Shown one piece after another: positions 51,530-62,614 of a stretch of DNA of 64,000 bases; the first letter of the stretch is position 1, and each line of letters begins with the position of its first letter. A program made the translations under genes and the position numbers. Origin of the DNA: Bimastos eiseni (Eukaryota > Annelida > Clitellata > Crassiclitellata > Lumbricidae). The notes beneath the pieces are model-generated. The model saw only the letters and a list, made by a program, of their open reading frames with translations. It was not told the DNA's origin and searched no databases. The stretch spans positions 6,998,805 through 7,062,804 of the forward strand of contig OY365818.1 of assembly GCA_959347315.1 (NCBI GenBank), read 5' to 3'.

Positions 51530-51592
51530 GAACTCAGTTCCTCAGCTCTGACCTCATCTAGCCAGTATCTTTGCCCTCACTAGTTCCTGTTA
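51530..51592. repeat. local repeat B, copy 1 (copy 2 at 52122-52185)
   Basis: CTGACCTCATCTAGCCAGTA...CTCACTAGTTCCTGT matches CTGACCTCATCCAGCTAGCA...CTCAAGAGTTCCTGC 593 bp to the right. The reverse complement has a GAGTTCTAAAC B-box-like word, so a tRNA-derived SINE is possible. Confidence 0.6.
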
Positions 51593-51647
51593 TCATAACT
51601 GTGATTGCAATTCAGACAATTTGTATTGAGTGCCTGACAGAGCAACA

Positions 51648-51800
51648 TATTAAGCAGATTTTCAGATGTTTCCTTTTAACACGTGCTGACTTTTGGCCGC
51701 ATGATCACGTATGGAAATAGAGTTCTCTACGTCTCTGTCTTCTTATAATAATCATATTATATGCGTTGGCAAACAGACGATGCGACACTGAACAAGAATA
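51648..51800. repeat. duplicated noncoding block C, copy 1
   Basis: About 150 bp matching 53093-53245: TTTTCAGATGTTTCCTTTTA/TTTTCAGCTGTTTCCTTTTA, GGCCGCATGATCACGTATGG/GGCCGCATGATTACGCATGG, ATATGCGTTG/ATATGCGTTG, ACTGAACAAGAA/ACTGAACAAGAA in the same order and spacing. Confidence 0.85.
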
Positions 51801-52289
51801 TTCTGGACTTGAACATAGCAGATTCTGCTTATGCAAGTATGTATACAGTGCGGATCGTTCACTATCAGTTGTAATATATCAGGCAGTGAGGATAAGAACT
51901 TGTCAAAATGAAGAGGCTACTCCTCTTCATAACAAGTCTGAAATGCGTCATACATACTACCCACCCACATAATTACATGCTGATCTCCCCCTTACAGAAC
52001 CTTACAGGTTTTTTATTCAGAAAGAACATGAGCGATCAACTCTGATGCGAAGTGAGCAAATATAGGTTTTCTATTAATCTGATCCTGGGGCATGTTGTTG
52101 TGAGGAGTCGAAGCCTACTTCGCCCAAACTGACCTCATCCAGCTAGCATCTATGCTCTCAAGAGTTCCTGCTGTGGGCTATAAATAGTTCCTATGTGCAA
52201 CACAACATTTATACCTTCGCTTTTTAAAATCATCTTATAACATCGTATTTTACTAATTATATTTAAAGACGGAATGTTGAAGAGACAGG

Positions 52290-52465
52290 CAGGGCCGTGC
52301 CGATTTATAATTGCGCCCTGTGCCTAACATCAATCTGGCGTCCCCACATTATGGAAAATAGTGCATTTTATGGAATAATAAGTTATTCCATCCAGAAATT
52401 TGCGTCCTTTCCACATTCGCACCATGGGCCACGGCCACGCTGGCCCCCACCTCGGTACGGCCCTG
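52290..52465. mobile_element. hAT-like MITE with perfect 8-bp TSD GAGACAGG
   Basis: 176 bp, ends CAGGGCCGTGCCG and CGGTACGGCCCTG, flanked by GAGACAGG at 52282-52289 and 52466-52473. Sister copy of the element at 37448. Confidence 0.93.
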
Positions 52466-53092
52466 GAGACAGGCCCTGTTAAAGGATGCTGAAGATGCAC
52501 ACCTTTTGAAGAAAACAAAGGCTCTATTTGAGGTCACACATAACAGTTAATATCCAAGACAATTTTAAAGAAGCACTGGGCCCGAGGTCCGAAAAAGCTG
52601 GGTAGGCCGCCTTGCTCTAATCTGTAAAGAGGATACGCCTATCCGCAAACGACCTGATAAGGTAAGTTTTATAACCAGAGTAATCTGCACAGAGGTCGTG
52701 ATTTGAAGTAAAACCACTTCAAGACAGCATACAAAGCGACTGGTGAATAGATTCATCTGTTGACACAATCGATGCAACCAATTCTCGATATATTCTAATT
52801 TTTGAGTTAGCGAAGCAGCTTACTGATACGTGAAGATTAGGCGGCAGAAGGTTTTCAGTAACTTTCCGCTATTAAACAGCATCACAACGTAAATTAAACC
52901 TCTTTAGAAATGATCATAGATCTGACATCGGCCTAATACTGTCAAATGCCTGCATGGCGTCATAGCAACGAGGCTTAAAACAATGACATCAGTTGGTTTT
53001 TAAGACGCAGATGGTGACGTCATAATTGCACAAAAACGTGCATATTCACGGCATCGTCGCAATAGAGTCTCCAAGATAAAATACACAGCTAC

Positions 53093-53245
53093 ATATTAAT
53101 TAGATTTTCAGCTGTTTCCTTTTAGCACACGATTACGTTGGCCGCATGATTACGCATGGAATGATAATACTCTCGTCGTCTGTCGAAATTACTATATGCG
53201 TTGACATACAGGAAAGGCAATACTGAACAAGAAAATATCCCCACT
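53093..53245. repeat. duplicated noncoding block C, copy 2
   Basis: See the copy at 51648. Offset about 1.45 kb, direct orientation, estimated 75-80% similar by eye. Confidence 0.85.
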
Positions 53246-53350
53246 AGAACGACAAAAAATGGAACTTGTCGCAATTCGTCGTCGTGCTTTTAACAGTCAT
53301 CGAAGTTCGTGAGTGCCGGTCTGCAGTTTAGGCTGAATCACTCACTGCTT

Positions 53351-54088
53351 TCAAGCCAATTCAATACGACTGAAAGCGCTCGCTTGTCTCTGAAGACTGA
53401 TAGCAAACAGTCGATCGGCCACCTGCCTCGCGTGTCCGACGGCCGCTCTGTTTTTGTCGAAGTGAACATATCTCAGTCGATATACTGGCATGGCTGATTT
53501 TTTTCGATCTGACATACCCAACCGAGCCGGGTCATCGCTGGCCGTTGTTACCGACCTCTGATCGTCGATTCGATTCTGCTGAAGGTTACTAACTCCGTTT
53601 CGCATCGGGCAATCTCGCTCTGCGTCGGAGAACGGCGCGTGACCGTCATGAGTGTCCAATGCGACAGTGTTGTCTTCGTCATCCATCAGATGAAGGCTCG
53701 GTAAGACAACGGTTATCAATCGTTTCGGTCGAATGATTTCCGCAGTAACCAGGTTTTCGCTCGCATCGCCACCTCCGTTTGTACTTGTTGCCTCCCTGGA
53801 ACATTTGCAAGGAGGGACTCTTAAGTCAGCAACTGGCTGACTATACTCCAAGTTTCTTGGTGTATCACTGTTGCGTCGACGTCGGTTGAACTCATATGCA
53901 GTGGGCATGCGTTTCGAAAGATGTGAACCTGTTCGCTCGTGTGTCTTGGCGGAAGACACATGGAAGCCAATGGTGTGCGGTCGCTTTGAACCGACAGAGC
54001 TCACGTCGAATGGGTTGGACACGAAGGGACCGGGTCCAGCGAGTTGGTAGAATGAGCGAACCCGTTGCAGTCTCAATTTCTCTGCCAT
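53351..54088 (-). CDS. 245-codon ORF, likely first coding exon of an unrecognised protein
   Basis: ATG at 54088-54086 in good context (TTTAAATGG), five bases after an acceptor-like TTTGTTACAG, so a 5' UTR intron is likely. The frame reads MAEKLRLQRVRSFYQLAGPG, with a hydrophilic, Ser/Arg-rich, probably disordered sequence: a basic patch NRRRRNSD, CKCSREATS, and EIIRPKRLITVVLPSLHLM near the middle. A strong donor GTATGT at 53517-53512 would end the exon after codon 190 in phase 1, with the remaining 54 codons then intronic. That phase fits the acceptor at 46847 of the two-TM ORF (joining ARL to EVKKYRS). If unspliced, it is a 245-residue soluble protein. No domain is recognised. Confidence 0.5.
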   Translation of the reverse strand: MAEKLRLQRVRSFYQLAGPGPFVSNPFDVSSVGSKRPHTIGFHVSSAKTHERTGSHLSKRMPTAYEFNRRRRNSDTPRNLEYSQPVADLRVPPCKCSREATSTNGGGDASENLVTAEIIRPKRLITVVLPSLHLMDDEDNTVALDTHDGHAPFSDAERDCPMRNGVSNLQQNRIDDQRSVTTASDDPARLGMSDRKKSAMPVYRLRYVHFDKNRAAVGHARQVADRLFAISLQRQASAFSRIELA

Positions 54089-54093
54089 TTAAA

Positions 54094-55284
54094 CTGTAAC
54101 AAATTAAATAGGTTTGTCAGTAAATAAATATTTGTTTACTGTACACAACTGAGACGTACTATTAGGCCTACTGAATAATTTTGGACAAGCTTAGTATACT
54201 ATCAATCTGCAACGTAGGCATAATAAATAATAACCCAGGCATGTTAGCAAGATGCACTGACCCTCCAAATCCGACTCATGCATAGCGTCACTGTCAAGGT
54301 TAGGTTAGTTGCAACATAACGACACTGTGATGACATAGATCATTAGCGTCGCCCTCCTCCTATTTCCAGACTTGGGACTGGCACGGTCTAATTGCAAACA
54401 GTGACGGGGTTGCCAGTATCAAAAACAAAGCTCAAATACAGACCCGGCTAAGCAAGTGATAAAATGTCTATGTGCTTATAATCTTACTTATGATGAATTG
54501 GCTGTAACGCCTGTTCCTAAGACTTACTTGTAAACTTAATAATTTTGCTAAACTAGGACAGGAAACCCACACGACTGTTTCCAATCACATTTCTTCAGTT
54601 CGCTGCAGCATTTCGATATTTTATTATATTGATCATTTAAAATTAATCACAGCTTTGTTTCGTTTCAATACCCACATCAATATGTTGATTTAGACTGCTA
54701 ATATCAGAGCTGGGCCTACCTGCATAGATTATGTAATAAGATCGCAATATGTGAGTCTTGCTGTGTCGCTCTGAAGTCCAGGGACTTGTGTAGTCAATTA
54801 TGTTGTACACAATAATGAACAGCAAGCTCTTCTCAACTTGCAGCACAAGTTACTGCAAAGCAAATGCACCGCGAGGCTTGGCTTAAATTCGTCTGCGCTT
54901 ACAACAGAGTTCACGGGCTCATGGACGAAAGCCGTGGTTTGACAAGTGTCGCACTTCTGTATAATTGAATATCAATTGGACCTCGCAAGGACTCAGTTAT
55001 GCGGGCAGAATCTGTTGGCATCTGATGCGGTTTGCACGAAATGCCTACATGCGAATTCCGTAGGTTTTGCATCTGTTTTAATTGAATACAAAGTTCAAAT
55101 GAAATGAACCGTCTTCAGCTATATGTACTTCAGAGGCATTTAATTCACTTTGACTACATTAAATGACCAAGCTACGGTGATTGATCTAGATCTTGCTGGT
55201 TTGAGTTTCTCCAATGAACTAAGCTAACTGTTATTCGTTAAGTCAATATAACCATCTATTGATGAGGTCAGGTGTCATGACCAC
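54094..55284. other. intergenic with repeat A copy
   Basis: A repeat A copy at 54312-54410 (AACGACACTGTGATGACATAG, ATTAGCGTCGCCCTCCTCCT, GACTTGGGACTGGCACGG). The rest is AT-rich with no gene. The part next to 54093 is the presumed promoter or 5' UTR intron of the minus-strand ORF. Confidence 0.5.
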
Positions 55285-55370
55285 AACAAAAGCGATAAGC
55301 GTCGCCCTCCTTCTTTATCCATGCTTGAGACTGGCGCAACCAGAGTGCGAGCAGTGAGCAGTATTGATTG
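55285..55370 (+). repeat. dispersed repeat A copy
   Basis: AAGCGTCGCCCTCCTTCTTT, ATCCATGCTTGAGACTGGCG and GAGTGCGAGCAGTGAGCAG. Confidence 0.6.
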
Positions 55371-55842
55371 CTTGGGTTGGCACAATGTTTGTTCCTCTGA
55401 ATATATGGCAACTTTTAACGACTGGACAAACACTATAGACGCCCCCAGACATGGCAAAACAAGGATCATCAAATCTGGTCTTGTAGATCTGTATTTATAT
55501 ATAGCCACACACGAAAAGATAGAAACTAATGGAGGAAAGCAATAAATTTTGATAGCATGTTCATGGGCTTGAGGTTGGACCCATATATGATCTCTTATCG
55601 GGTACCAAATAGGAATATGGGTACTGTGTGGAATCCGTGTTGGTATACGATACGATATATACGTTACATACGATATACGCCGACAGAGCAATAGGGGTTG
55701 TTGAAAAATTTGGTCATGCAGCGATGTTTACCGATAAAGGGAGCTGATATTATGATTCAAAGTGTTGACAGAAACCCGAAAAATTCAATTTTACAAACGT
55801 GACGGCAACCTTAAATTGCCACACGCACACAACTACATACAA

Positions 55843-56026
55843 GACCACTTACACATACAGACACAGACACACAAATCCACTTACACATACAGACACAGAC
55901 ACACAAATCCACTTACACATACAGACACAGACACACATTATATGTACAGTATAAACGTAACGTGTGTGTGTGTGTGTGTGTCTGTGTCTGTATGTGTAAG
56001 TGGATTTGTGTGTAGTTGTGTGTATA
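55843..56026. repeat. 32-bp tandem repeat with inverted copy (hairpin)
   Basis: CCACTTACACATACAGACAC recurs three times at 32-bp spacing (55847-55937). After a short AT spacer and a (GT)n run its reverse complement follows (GTGTCTGTATGTGTAAGTGG, 55982-56001). Arms of about 38 bp pair almost perfectly. Confidence 0.9.
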
Positions 56027-57210
56027 TGTATGGTAGCTATAATATTTCACGATCTTGGCCATAATAACGTGTCGTTATTGAACACTTACTGATTTTTGGA
56101 AAAGGACTTGAAACAGGTGTGATGTCCGCTCTTTGCAGTGGACTGTGGAGGGACTGTGGAGGGAATATCCTGTTCTAGAGATCAAGGGTCGTTCGAGAGT
56201 GCAGCCTACTACTGAAGGCGACTTTTAGAACAATATTATAGGGCTCGTCTTTAAAGTGATAAAAATCAATCACTGTTAAGTGCGTGTTGGACACGCGTTC
56301 GCTATCTTATCATTGCGCTGACTTAATTGCTTTTCTCACATGGGATCACTTGAACTCAATTGCCGTCTGGACACGATCAGACTTCTTAAACCCAATAAAA
56401 CGAGATTAATTCGTTATCATAAGATCAATTTACTTGTAACTCGTTACAAGAGTAGGTAGTATTCGACCTCTGAACGGATTGCGTGAGATAAACCGTCTCG
56501 ATAACGGACGGTCACGTTTTGTTAGGCTTTGTTAGGCCTAGCAATTCGTTTCGGAAAACATACGATAACCACATGCTTACTATAGACCTAAGAATTGAAG
56601 CCAGTTATGCAAATGCGTGCAACAACCAGCCTTTGATAATTATAAGAAATCATCGATTAGTAATGTTATTCCGCACCAGAGAGTGTGTAGACAGGATTGA
56701 AACTGGCATTCGTTCTTGAGTTGGATAACGAGGTAGCTAGCAAGAGTCGTAATCGTGATCTCGCGAATTGTATGCGGCGTCCAAATATTTAACTTGAAAA
56801 GAAACCAACAGTCTAAATATGCCTAATATATGTACACTCTATTTGACGAACTTTAGCGTTATTACTCGTGTAATGTGATTGCAATGAATTATACTGGTGT
56901 GGCTAACCTGGCCAATTCTTTCCCGACTTCTGTAGTATTTGTTTACGTGATACACTCAATACTGGCGCATCGTAAAGCAGAAATTCTGAGATGTTGAATT
57001 CTGGGTAATATTATATTCTCTGGTATATGATTGCAATAATCTGAATGATTTAAGGATGTGAAGAACAATGATCTGAAAGATAGTCTTAAGACTGCATCTG
57101 ATAATTTAAACGATCTGAAGAAACAAAGAAATGTTGAGGCACAACTTGAAGGCGAACATTTACAACACATTTTTAAAAACGGTATCACATTCACCTAAGT
57201 AAAAAAGCAG
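56027..57210. other. intergenic, nothing recognised
   Basis: Contains GATCTGA-type short repeats at 57040-57120. No splice-supported ORF. Confidence 0.35.
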
Positions 57211-57405
57211 CAGAGGGGTAGCGGCTCTTGACTTATGCAGAATGGGCCATGAGGGGGCCGGGAAACCCGACCGAGGGCCCAGCTGGATATCTGGTTTCGT
57301 CAATACTGAAAGTAAACTAACATTTAGAGGGCCCACCGAGTTGCCATAAAATCAGTTGGTGGGACACTGGCTCCCTCTCGAGCCACCCCTGTAGAACCAC
57401 CACTG
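57211..57405. mobile_element. MITE related to the 34.1-kb copy
   Basis: Left end CAGAGGGGTAGCGGCTC and right-end words GAGCCACCCCTG and GAACCACCACTG. Internal GGGGCCGGGAAACCCGACC and TTGGTGGGACACTGGCTCCC parallel the 34061 and 15466 sequences. No clear TSD. Confidence 0.5.
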
Positions 57406-60236
57406 TAGCAGATTAATTGTGACATTGAAACACACAAGTCTTCGCAAGATAAGCTGGTTAACATAACAACATCGATAAATCAAACACAGTCTTTCCATCC
57501 CATGCAGTCAATCGTAGATATTTCTGTTGCACATAAATAAATCAACACAAAAAAGCTTAAATTAAATAATAATGCCTACAGATGTACACACTTGTGAAAG
57601 GAGATGTCAGATTCATCTGTAAACGTTTGAATAAATACAAAAACACAAATAAGAACCTTTAGCATTGGAAACAAATCTGAGGCACAGTAAATGTACTCAA
57701 GCACTTAAAAGAAGTTTCAATCAAATAAAGCCTGCAGGACAATCAAGTTTTAGATAAATCACTAAATTTTATTAATAAATGCAAGCATAGTGATTCCCTA
57801 TTTAGATCGCGTGGTACACAAATTCCAGTCTACGGGCAAAGCTGGTATCAGCAACTTGTTGGGGTTGAACTGTACAGAGCGAGTTTCACATATAACTAAA
57901 CAGCTTTGCTAAAATCAGTTTACTTTCAAATGGCGGGCTTCCCATCGTTGAACAAATAACAACTTCAAGAATCAATTGCAGTTCAGCGCATACCGTGAAG
58001 GTTAAGTTGAACGAGATCTATGCTGAGTGAAATACCAATCGCTGAGATCCTCAAACAATTACAAAGATATCAGCAAGCACACGCAGAAATCCGAAACCAG
58101 TTTCCGGTACAAATGAACGTGGCTTAGTATATCCAGGCACGTTTCCGTTAAGAGACTATACATTATATTTTATGGATAGGCGTAGGCACAATGGTCGCAG
58201 ACACAATAGATCGACAACTGTTTTACCAGACAATATTCTACTACAGCAGCTGTGATGGGCTCTTACAACTACCGAATCGACTAACTACTTGCTGTACCTA
58301 CTCTCAAAATTATGGCTAACAAGTAGCTAGAACTACTTTTGATGACAAGAGAAGCTACAGAGTATTTAAACACCACTTTTGCAATAATCACAACTACTAT
58401 TATTGTTAACTACTTTTCAGATGTTCCACAGTTCTTACCAATTAACACATATTTACGCAATCTTCAGCGCATCTGACGGACGAATAACTGATTAAATAAT
58501 AATTTATAAGATACGCTTTAGGCTGTAATCTAGGTACACCTGCGTTATCACACTTAAATATTTCTAGCCACGTAGGCCCAAGTTAAACTTCTCCAATTAT
58601 TGTCTAGAGCGAAATGCTATCAGCAAAAGGCGTTGAAGTCTGGCAGAACTATCACACACTCACAGCTCAATTGCCATAGTTAATCAGATTTTCAATTTAT
58701 GTCAGTGTAATTCCAGACAAAAATAGTATTTTTAGACGTAACCACAGTCACAATAGTCAATAACTATCGATGAATACAGTTAAGATGACACTTGAAAAAA
58801 ACAATGCAAAGTCACAAATGAAGAAATTCCTAGTTAAAGTAGGAACTGCAAAACGACAAAGAAGAAGTTGGTTATTCAGTTACAATCAATTAACCAGACA
58901 TATATGAAGACTCGGAAGTAAATTATATTCTAACATCAACATTTAAAAATCCAGATCCCATGCTTTTGCATTGGTAAGTAATAAACTGGTCTAGCACTTC
59001 ATTCTTTTTAAAATCTCCTGCTTGCAGTCAAGAGCTCCGCCAATAAACTTAATGCAAAACCTTTGGCGAAATCAAGCCAACAGTTGTAAGTGTTGTAAGC
59101 ATTCATGTAGCGGTCAAAATCTTTACAGCACCGTACAACGCGATGAACTCTCTGTTTGTATACGGTTTTCACACCGCGACTTAAACGGTGCTTTGTACAG
59201 CTGACAAGTCCAAATGTAATCGACTGCTGTACTTACGTCTAACTAATATAAACATAGATCATTGTCGCGAAAAAGTAATAAAAACAATTACCGAACGAAC
59301 GATCCTTGAACGCAGCTCTCCAACGACAAACCCGTGCAGTAGTTCAAAGTCTCGAAAACGCGTCCTCAAGGTGCTGTTCATCGCACGCTAAGTGCTATGG
59401 CTCGACGTTTATAACGCATGCGGTCGCACGACTACAAGAAATACTAGCACATAAGTCTTCACATCGTCTTTATGTCTGGTCGACTGAAGTGTCCGTAAAG
59501 CGAGTCATTTCGAGACCAGGTCACCAGTCCTTGCACGCCTTCATCGCCCCTCCAGTGTTAATCGATTCTCTCCGGCTACCAATGTATCGTTGTCCATGTT
59601 ACACGCGAAATACGATTTCATCGAACTTTGGTGGAAATCAAGGTCTCTGAAAGAGATGTGATGTAAAGCAGATGTAAAATAAAACTCCTGTATAGTAAAA
59701 GTAAGGGTCTCCATGACTCGTTGCTAAACTTATTAGTTTAATGTTCGTCTTGTCGATAAATTGGTTGAGTTTAATTTATCGAGTCTTGTCAATCGGAGTT
59801 CCTCTCAGCGATTATCTAGCGAGGCGCTATATAAATTGTAGATTCACTAAAGATGCAATAAAACACACCATAGATACACTAATAGACGATGAAAATCCAA
59901 TATGATGATGTAGGTCTATGATAACTCTCCACCTGTGGTCCAACCACAGAGTTTATCAAGTCTAAGTCATCCTTCATTAGTCGCGGGCACGTGGGTACGT
60001 TCTTGAAGACGCGCTATAAAAATACTCATAATCAACGTTACAACGAATCAATGAACGAATAGAGGAATGAATGAATGAATGAAGATGAGCTGATGGAGTC
60101 GGATGAATCTCATGTAATATACGGAATATAGCTATCCATCGCTGATGCTAAGGCAGGAAGCTCTTCTGAATTTGAGAAAAAAAGTTAATCGAGGTTAAGA
60201 ATTAGTGCATAGAGTTGTGGTTCTTATAAAACTTAC
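57406..60236. other. downstream of collagen exons: likely intron, last exon and 3' UTR
   Basis: The exon at 60237 ends in a donor, so at least one more exon must lie here on the minus strand, but I could not identify it. 57.5-58.9 kb is A/T-rich and resembles 3' UTR. A LINE-like tail with (GAAT)n is at 59985-60090. The plus-strand ORF at 59306-59650 has no support. Confidence 0.4.
59985..60090 (+). mobile_element. LINE 3' tail
   Basis: TCGCGGGCACGTGGGTACGT, TCTTGAAGACGCGCTATAAAAA, then GAATGAATGAATGAATGAAG. Confidence 0.5.
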
Positions 60237-62614
60237 CTCGTGCCGTGCAACTTTCCATCCACATCCAGGTAACGGCAAACCATCAGGGCCCATTGGGCAG
60301 GGTGCGTCTAATCCAGGAACTCCCTTTATGAACACCAGAACCGGTTACAAGTAGGCACATGTACATGTGTATTTTGCACACCTATGTCTCAACAAAACTT
60401 GTAGTAATTTGGTATGCGTTCTTCAATGAGGCAACATGCATGTAGTAAGTACGACTGTCTATAGGCCTATCAGTACACGTAAGATGGCGCATTTTAAATA
60501 CCTCATTAACGCCTGCACCTTTGGCTATCCAACGCAGTAAGGCATGCTACCTTCAAGAGAAAAAGAAGGAGGAGAGAGATAGGAGAGAGATAGGAGAGAA
60601 AGGGAGTGAGAAAACGAGGGAGAGGAGAGAGAGGGAAGCTGGGAGAGACAAGAAGAAATAGAGAGAGAGAGAGAGAGAGAGAGAGAGGTGTAGAGAGTCA
60701 AAGACGAAAACAGCAGTACGTAAATGTACTAAGATGATGAGCGTCGCTGTGATAAACCAATCATTCGAAAGAGATTACCTTGCAACTCCTTGCAGCAGGT
60801 ATTTTATATCGCTTATTTACCTCTACTGCTCCAACCAGTGGGTTAAAGACCAGACCTTTCGATCTTGATTTGCTCTGTGTCACTCCTGATGTATATTTCC
60901 AATGTGGCGCTAAATAGATGTGTATTTACGATAACGATTACTGATATAAAATCCATGTCTATGTATCTCTTTACCTGTTCCCCTTTTTCTCCTTTAGATC
61001 CCTTCTTCCCTCCTTTACCTCTTGGTCCTTTTTCTCCTTGGTGCCCTTTGGAACCCTGGGAACCCTAAAACGTTACATAAAAAGTATACAACCAGGAAGA
61101 AGTAAGCTGGAAAAAAGTTCTGAATATTAGTGTTGTTTTAGAATTGTAGTTCTATAGTTTCCAGTGCATTTATCTCTATCAAATTCAATTCCCGACAAGT
61201 GGCATAAATGTGTTGCTAACTGTAAACTTTCTAATTCGGTTAATGCAACTGGTCTGACAACTTCCCGATCATCCTCAAATCAACTCGCAGACGACACACT
61301 GCGTCGGCTATGCAACAGACATTGTAACCACGAAAACTTCACTCAACAAAACGCTATTTGGCTGTGTTTTGTGGGGCATGGCGGCGAATTGGTTCGAGCG
61401 CCTGGTCTGTAACGCGGAGTGTAGGCCTACGGGTTCGAACTTTCCCGGTTAATTACTGTGTACGGACCTTGAGCAAGTCCTTCACTCAAAAAAATGATCT
61501 ATGACGTCAATGTCTTGTCGTTTGGTCTTGTGTGAACTTAGTGTGAATTTATGAACTGCGAAATGAGAGCAACATCAAGTGCAGTTGTGTTGCATTGTTA
61601 GGGCTAGGGAAGGCTGTACTGGTAGGCCCCTCGATTTGCAATGGCCTCCCATTGACGCTTCGCTCCCTTCCTAGAAACCCCTTTTAGGCATTCCTCTCTC
61701 ATCTTAGACGACTTTATTTGGAAGCGTTGAGACTGGGAGCGCCTCTAAGTAGTCACCTTGAAGAGTCGCTATAAAAAAATTCTCCTGAATGAATGATGAA
61801 TGAACGAATGAACTAACGAACGAACGAACGAAAGAACGAACAAATGAATTAGTGAATTAATTAATTGTGCAATTTCTGTCCGTAATGATAAATCCTAAAT
61901 CGGATACGGTTGCGAAGAATCCGTGAAGAACCGTGCTACCGAAAACGATACTAAAGACAATAGGAATAAAGGCAAGACCGCGATATTGTTTGCTAATATG
62001 GTAGATATGTTCCTTACCACTGGTCCTGGTATTCCCTGAAATATCACATCATAAGAGTTATTGCAACTGCAAGTTTTATTGTTGTATGAGGGCATTTTTC
62101 AAGAAAAACCTCATAAACGGCGCTAAATATAGTTAGGCCTATATATAAATTTTAACGCAGCACAAAGCTGAAACTTATTGCTCAAACAGTCTCACGTTAT
62201 TACAAACGATCAAAAATTGATATTATATATTAAAATAACTAAAAAAAACTTATATTGATAAATTGAATATTTGAAAATCTTTATTACTTGTGAAAGTTTG
62301 TGTAATTTACCAGCTTCTAAGTAACCATATGAGGCTTCTGATTACAGTTACGAGTCACCGTCTTATAAATAGGTGTCTTCAATTAATATACTTTCAGATG
62401 AAGAATGTAGTGGGCGTATTAGGCGATTTAAACTGCAGTAGGCCCTATAGTCTAACTGCCTGAAACAGTACGAAGCACTATCGTACGAACAAGGAATCGA
62501 GGCCAATTCTGAGACATTAGAACAACTGGAAGAGGGGCTTACCATCGAGCCTGGTTCGCCATATCGACCTGTCTCTCCTTTGTCTCCTTTCGGACCTGAA
62601 TTTCCAGGTGGACC
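60237..62614 (-). CDS. collagen-like gene, 3' exons (partial)
   Basis: Four phase-0 exons on the minus strand: 62614-62543 (72 bp; [24 protein letters not shown]), 62035-62018 (18 bp; GIP GPV), 61064-60975 (90 bp; ten perfect triplets from GSQ to GEQ) and 60323-60237 (87 bp; [15 protein letters not shown], then LPLPGCGWK and VARHE). Each starts with a Gly codon after AG and ends before GTAAG or GTAAA. The first three are multiples of 9 bp, as in metazoan collagen genes. The last carries two cysteines around the end of the triple helix and leaves Gly-X-Y register, a C-terminal telopeptide-like junction, with a donor leading to a further exon not found. Product: secreted extracellular-matrix triple-helical protein. 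The type cannot be fixed from this fragment. The 5' part is beyond the right edge or in unrecognised short exons. Confidence 0.85.
60555..60690. repeat. GAGA-rich purine tract
   Basis: AAAAGAAGGAGGAGAGAGAT, GGGAGAGGAGAGAGAGGG and (GA)n. It is in the collagen intron between the 90- and 87-bp exons. Confidence 0.9.
61376..61510 (+). mobile_element. tRNA-derived SINE
   Basis: A-box-like TGGCGGCGAATTGGTTCGAG, B-box GGGTTCGAAC, and body GGACCTTGAGCAAGTCCTTC matching the copy at 25630. In a collagen intron. Confidence 0.65.
61620..61860 (+). mobile_element. CR1/L2-like LINE 3' end
   Basis: AATGGCCTCCCATTGACGCT (decayed WNxLP region), CATTCCTCTCTCATC, GGGAGCGCCTCTAAGTAGTC, GAGTCGCTATAAA, then GAATGAATGATGAATGAACG expanding to (GAAC)n. 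In a collagen intron. Confidence 0.75.

Noticed and set aside
53309..54099. Plus-strand ORFs at 53309-53497 and 53896-54099
   Set aside because: Antisense shadows of the minus-strand 245-codon ORF.
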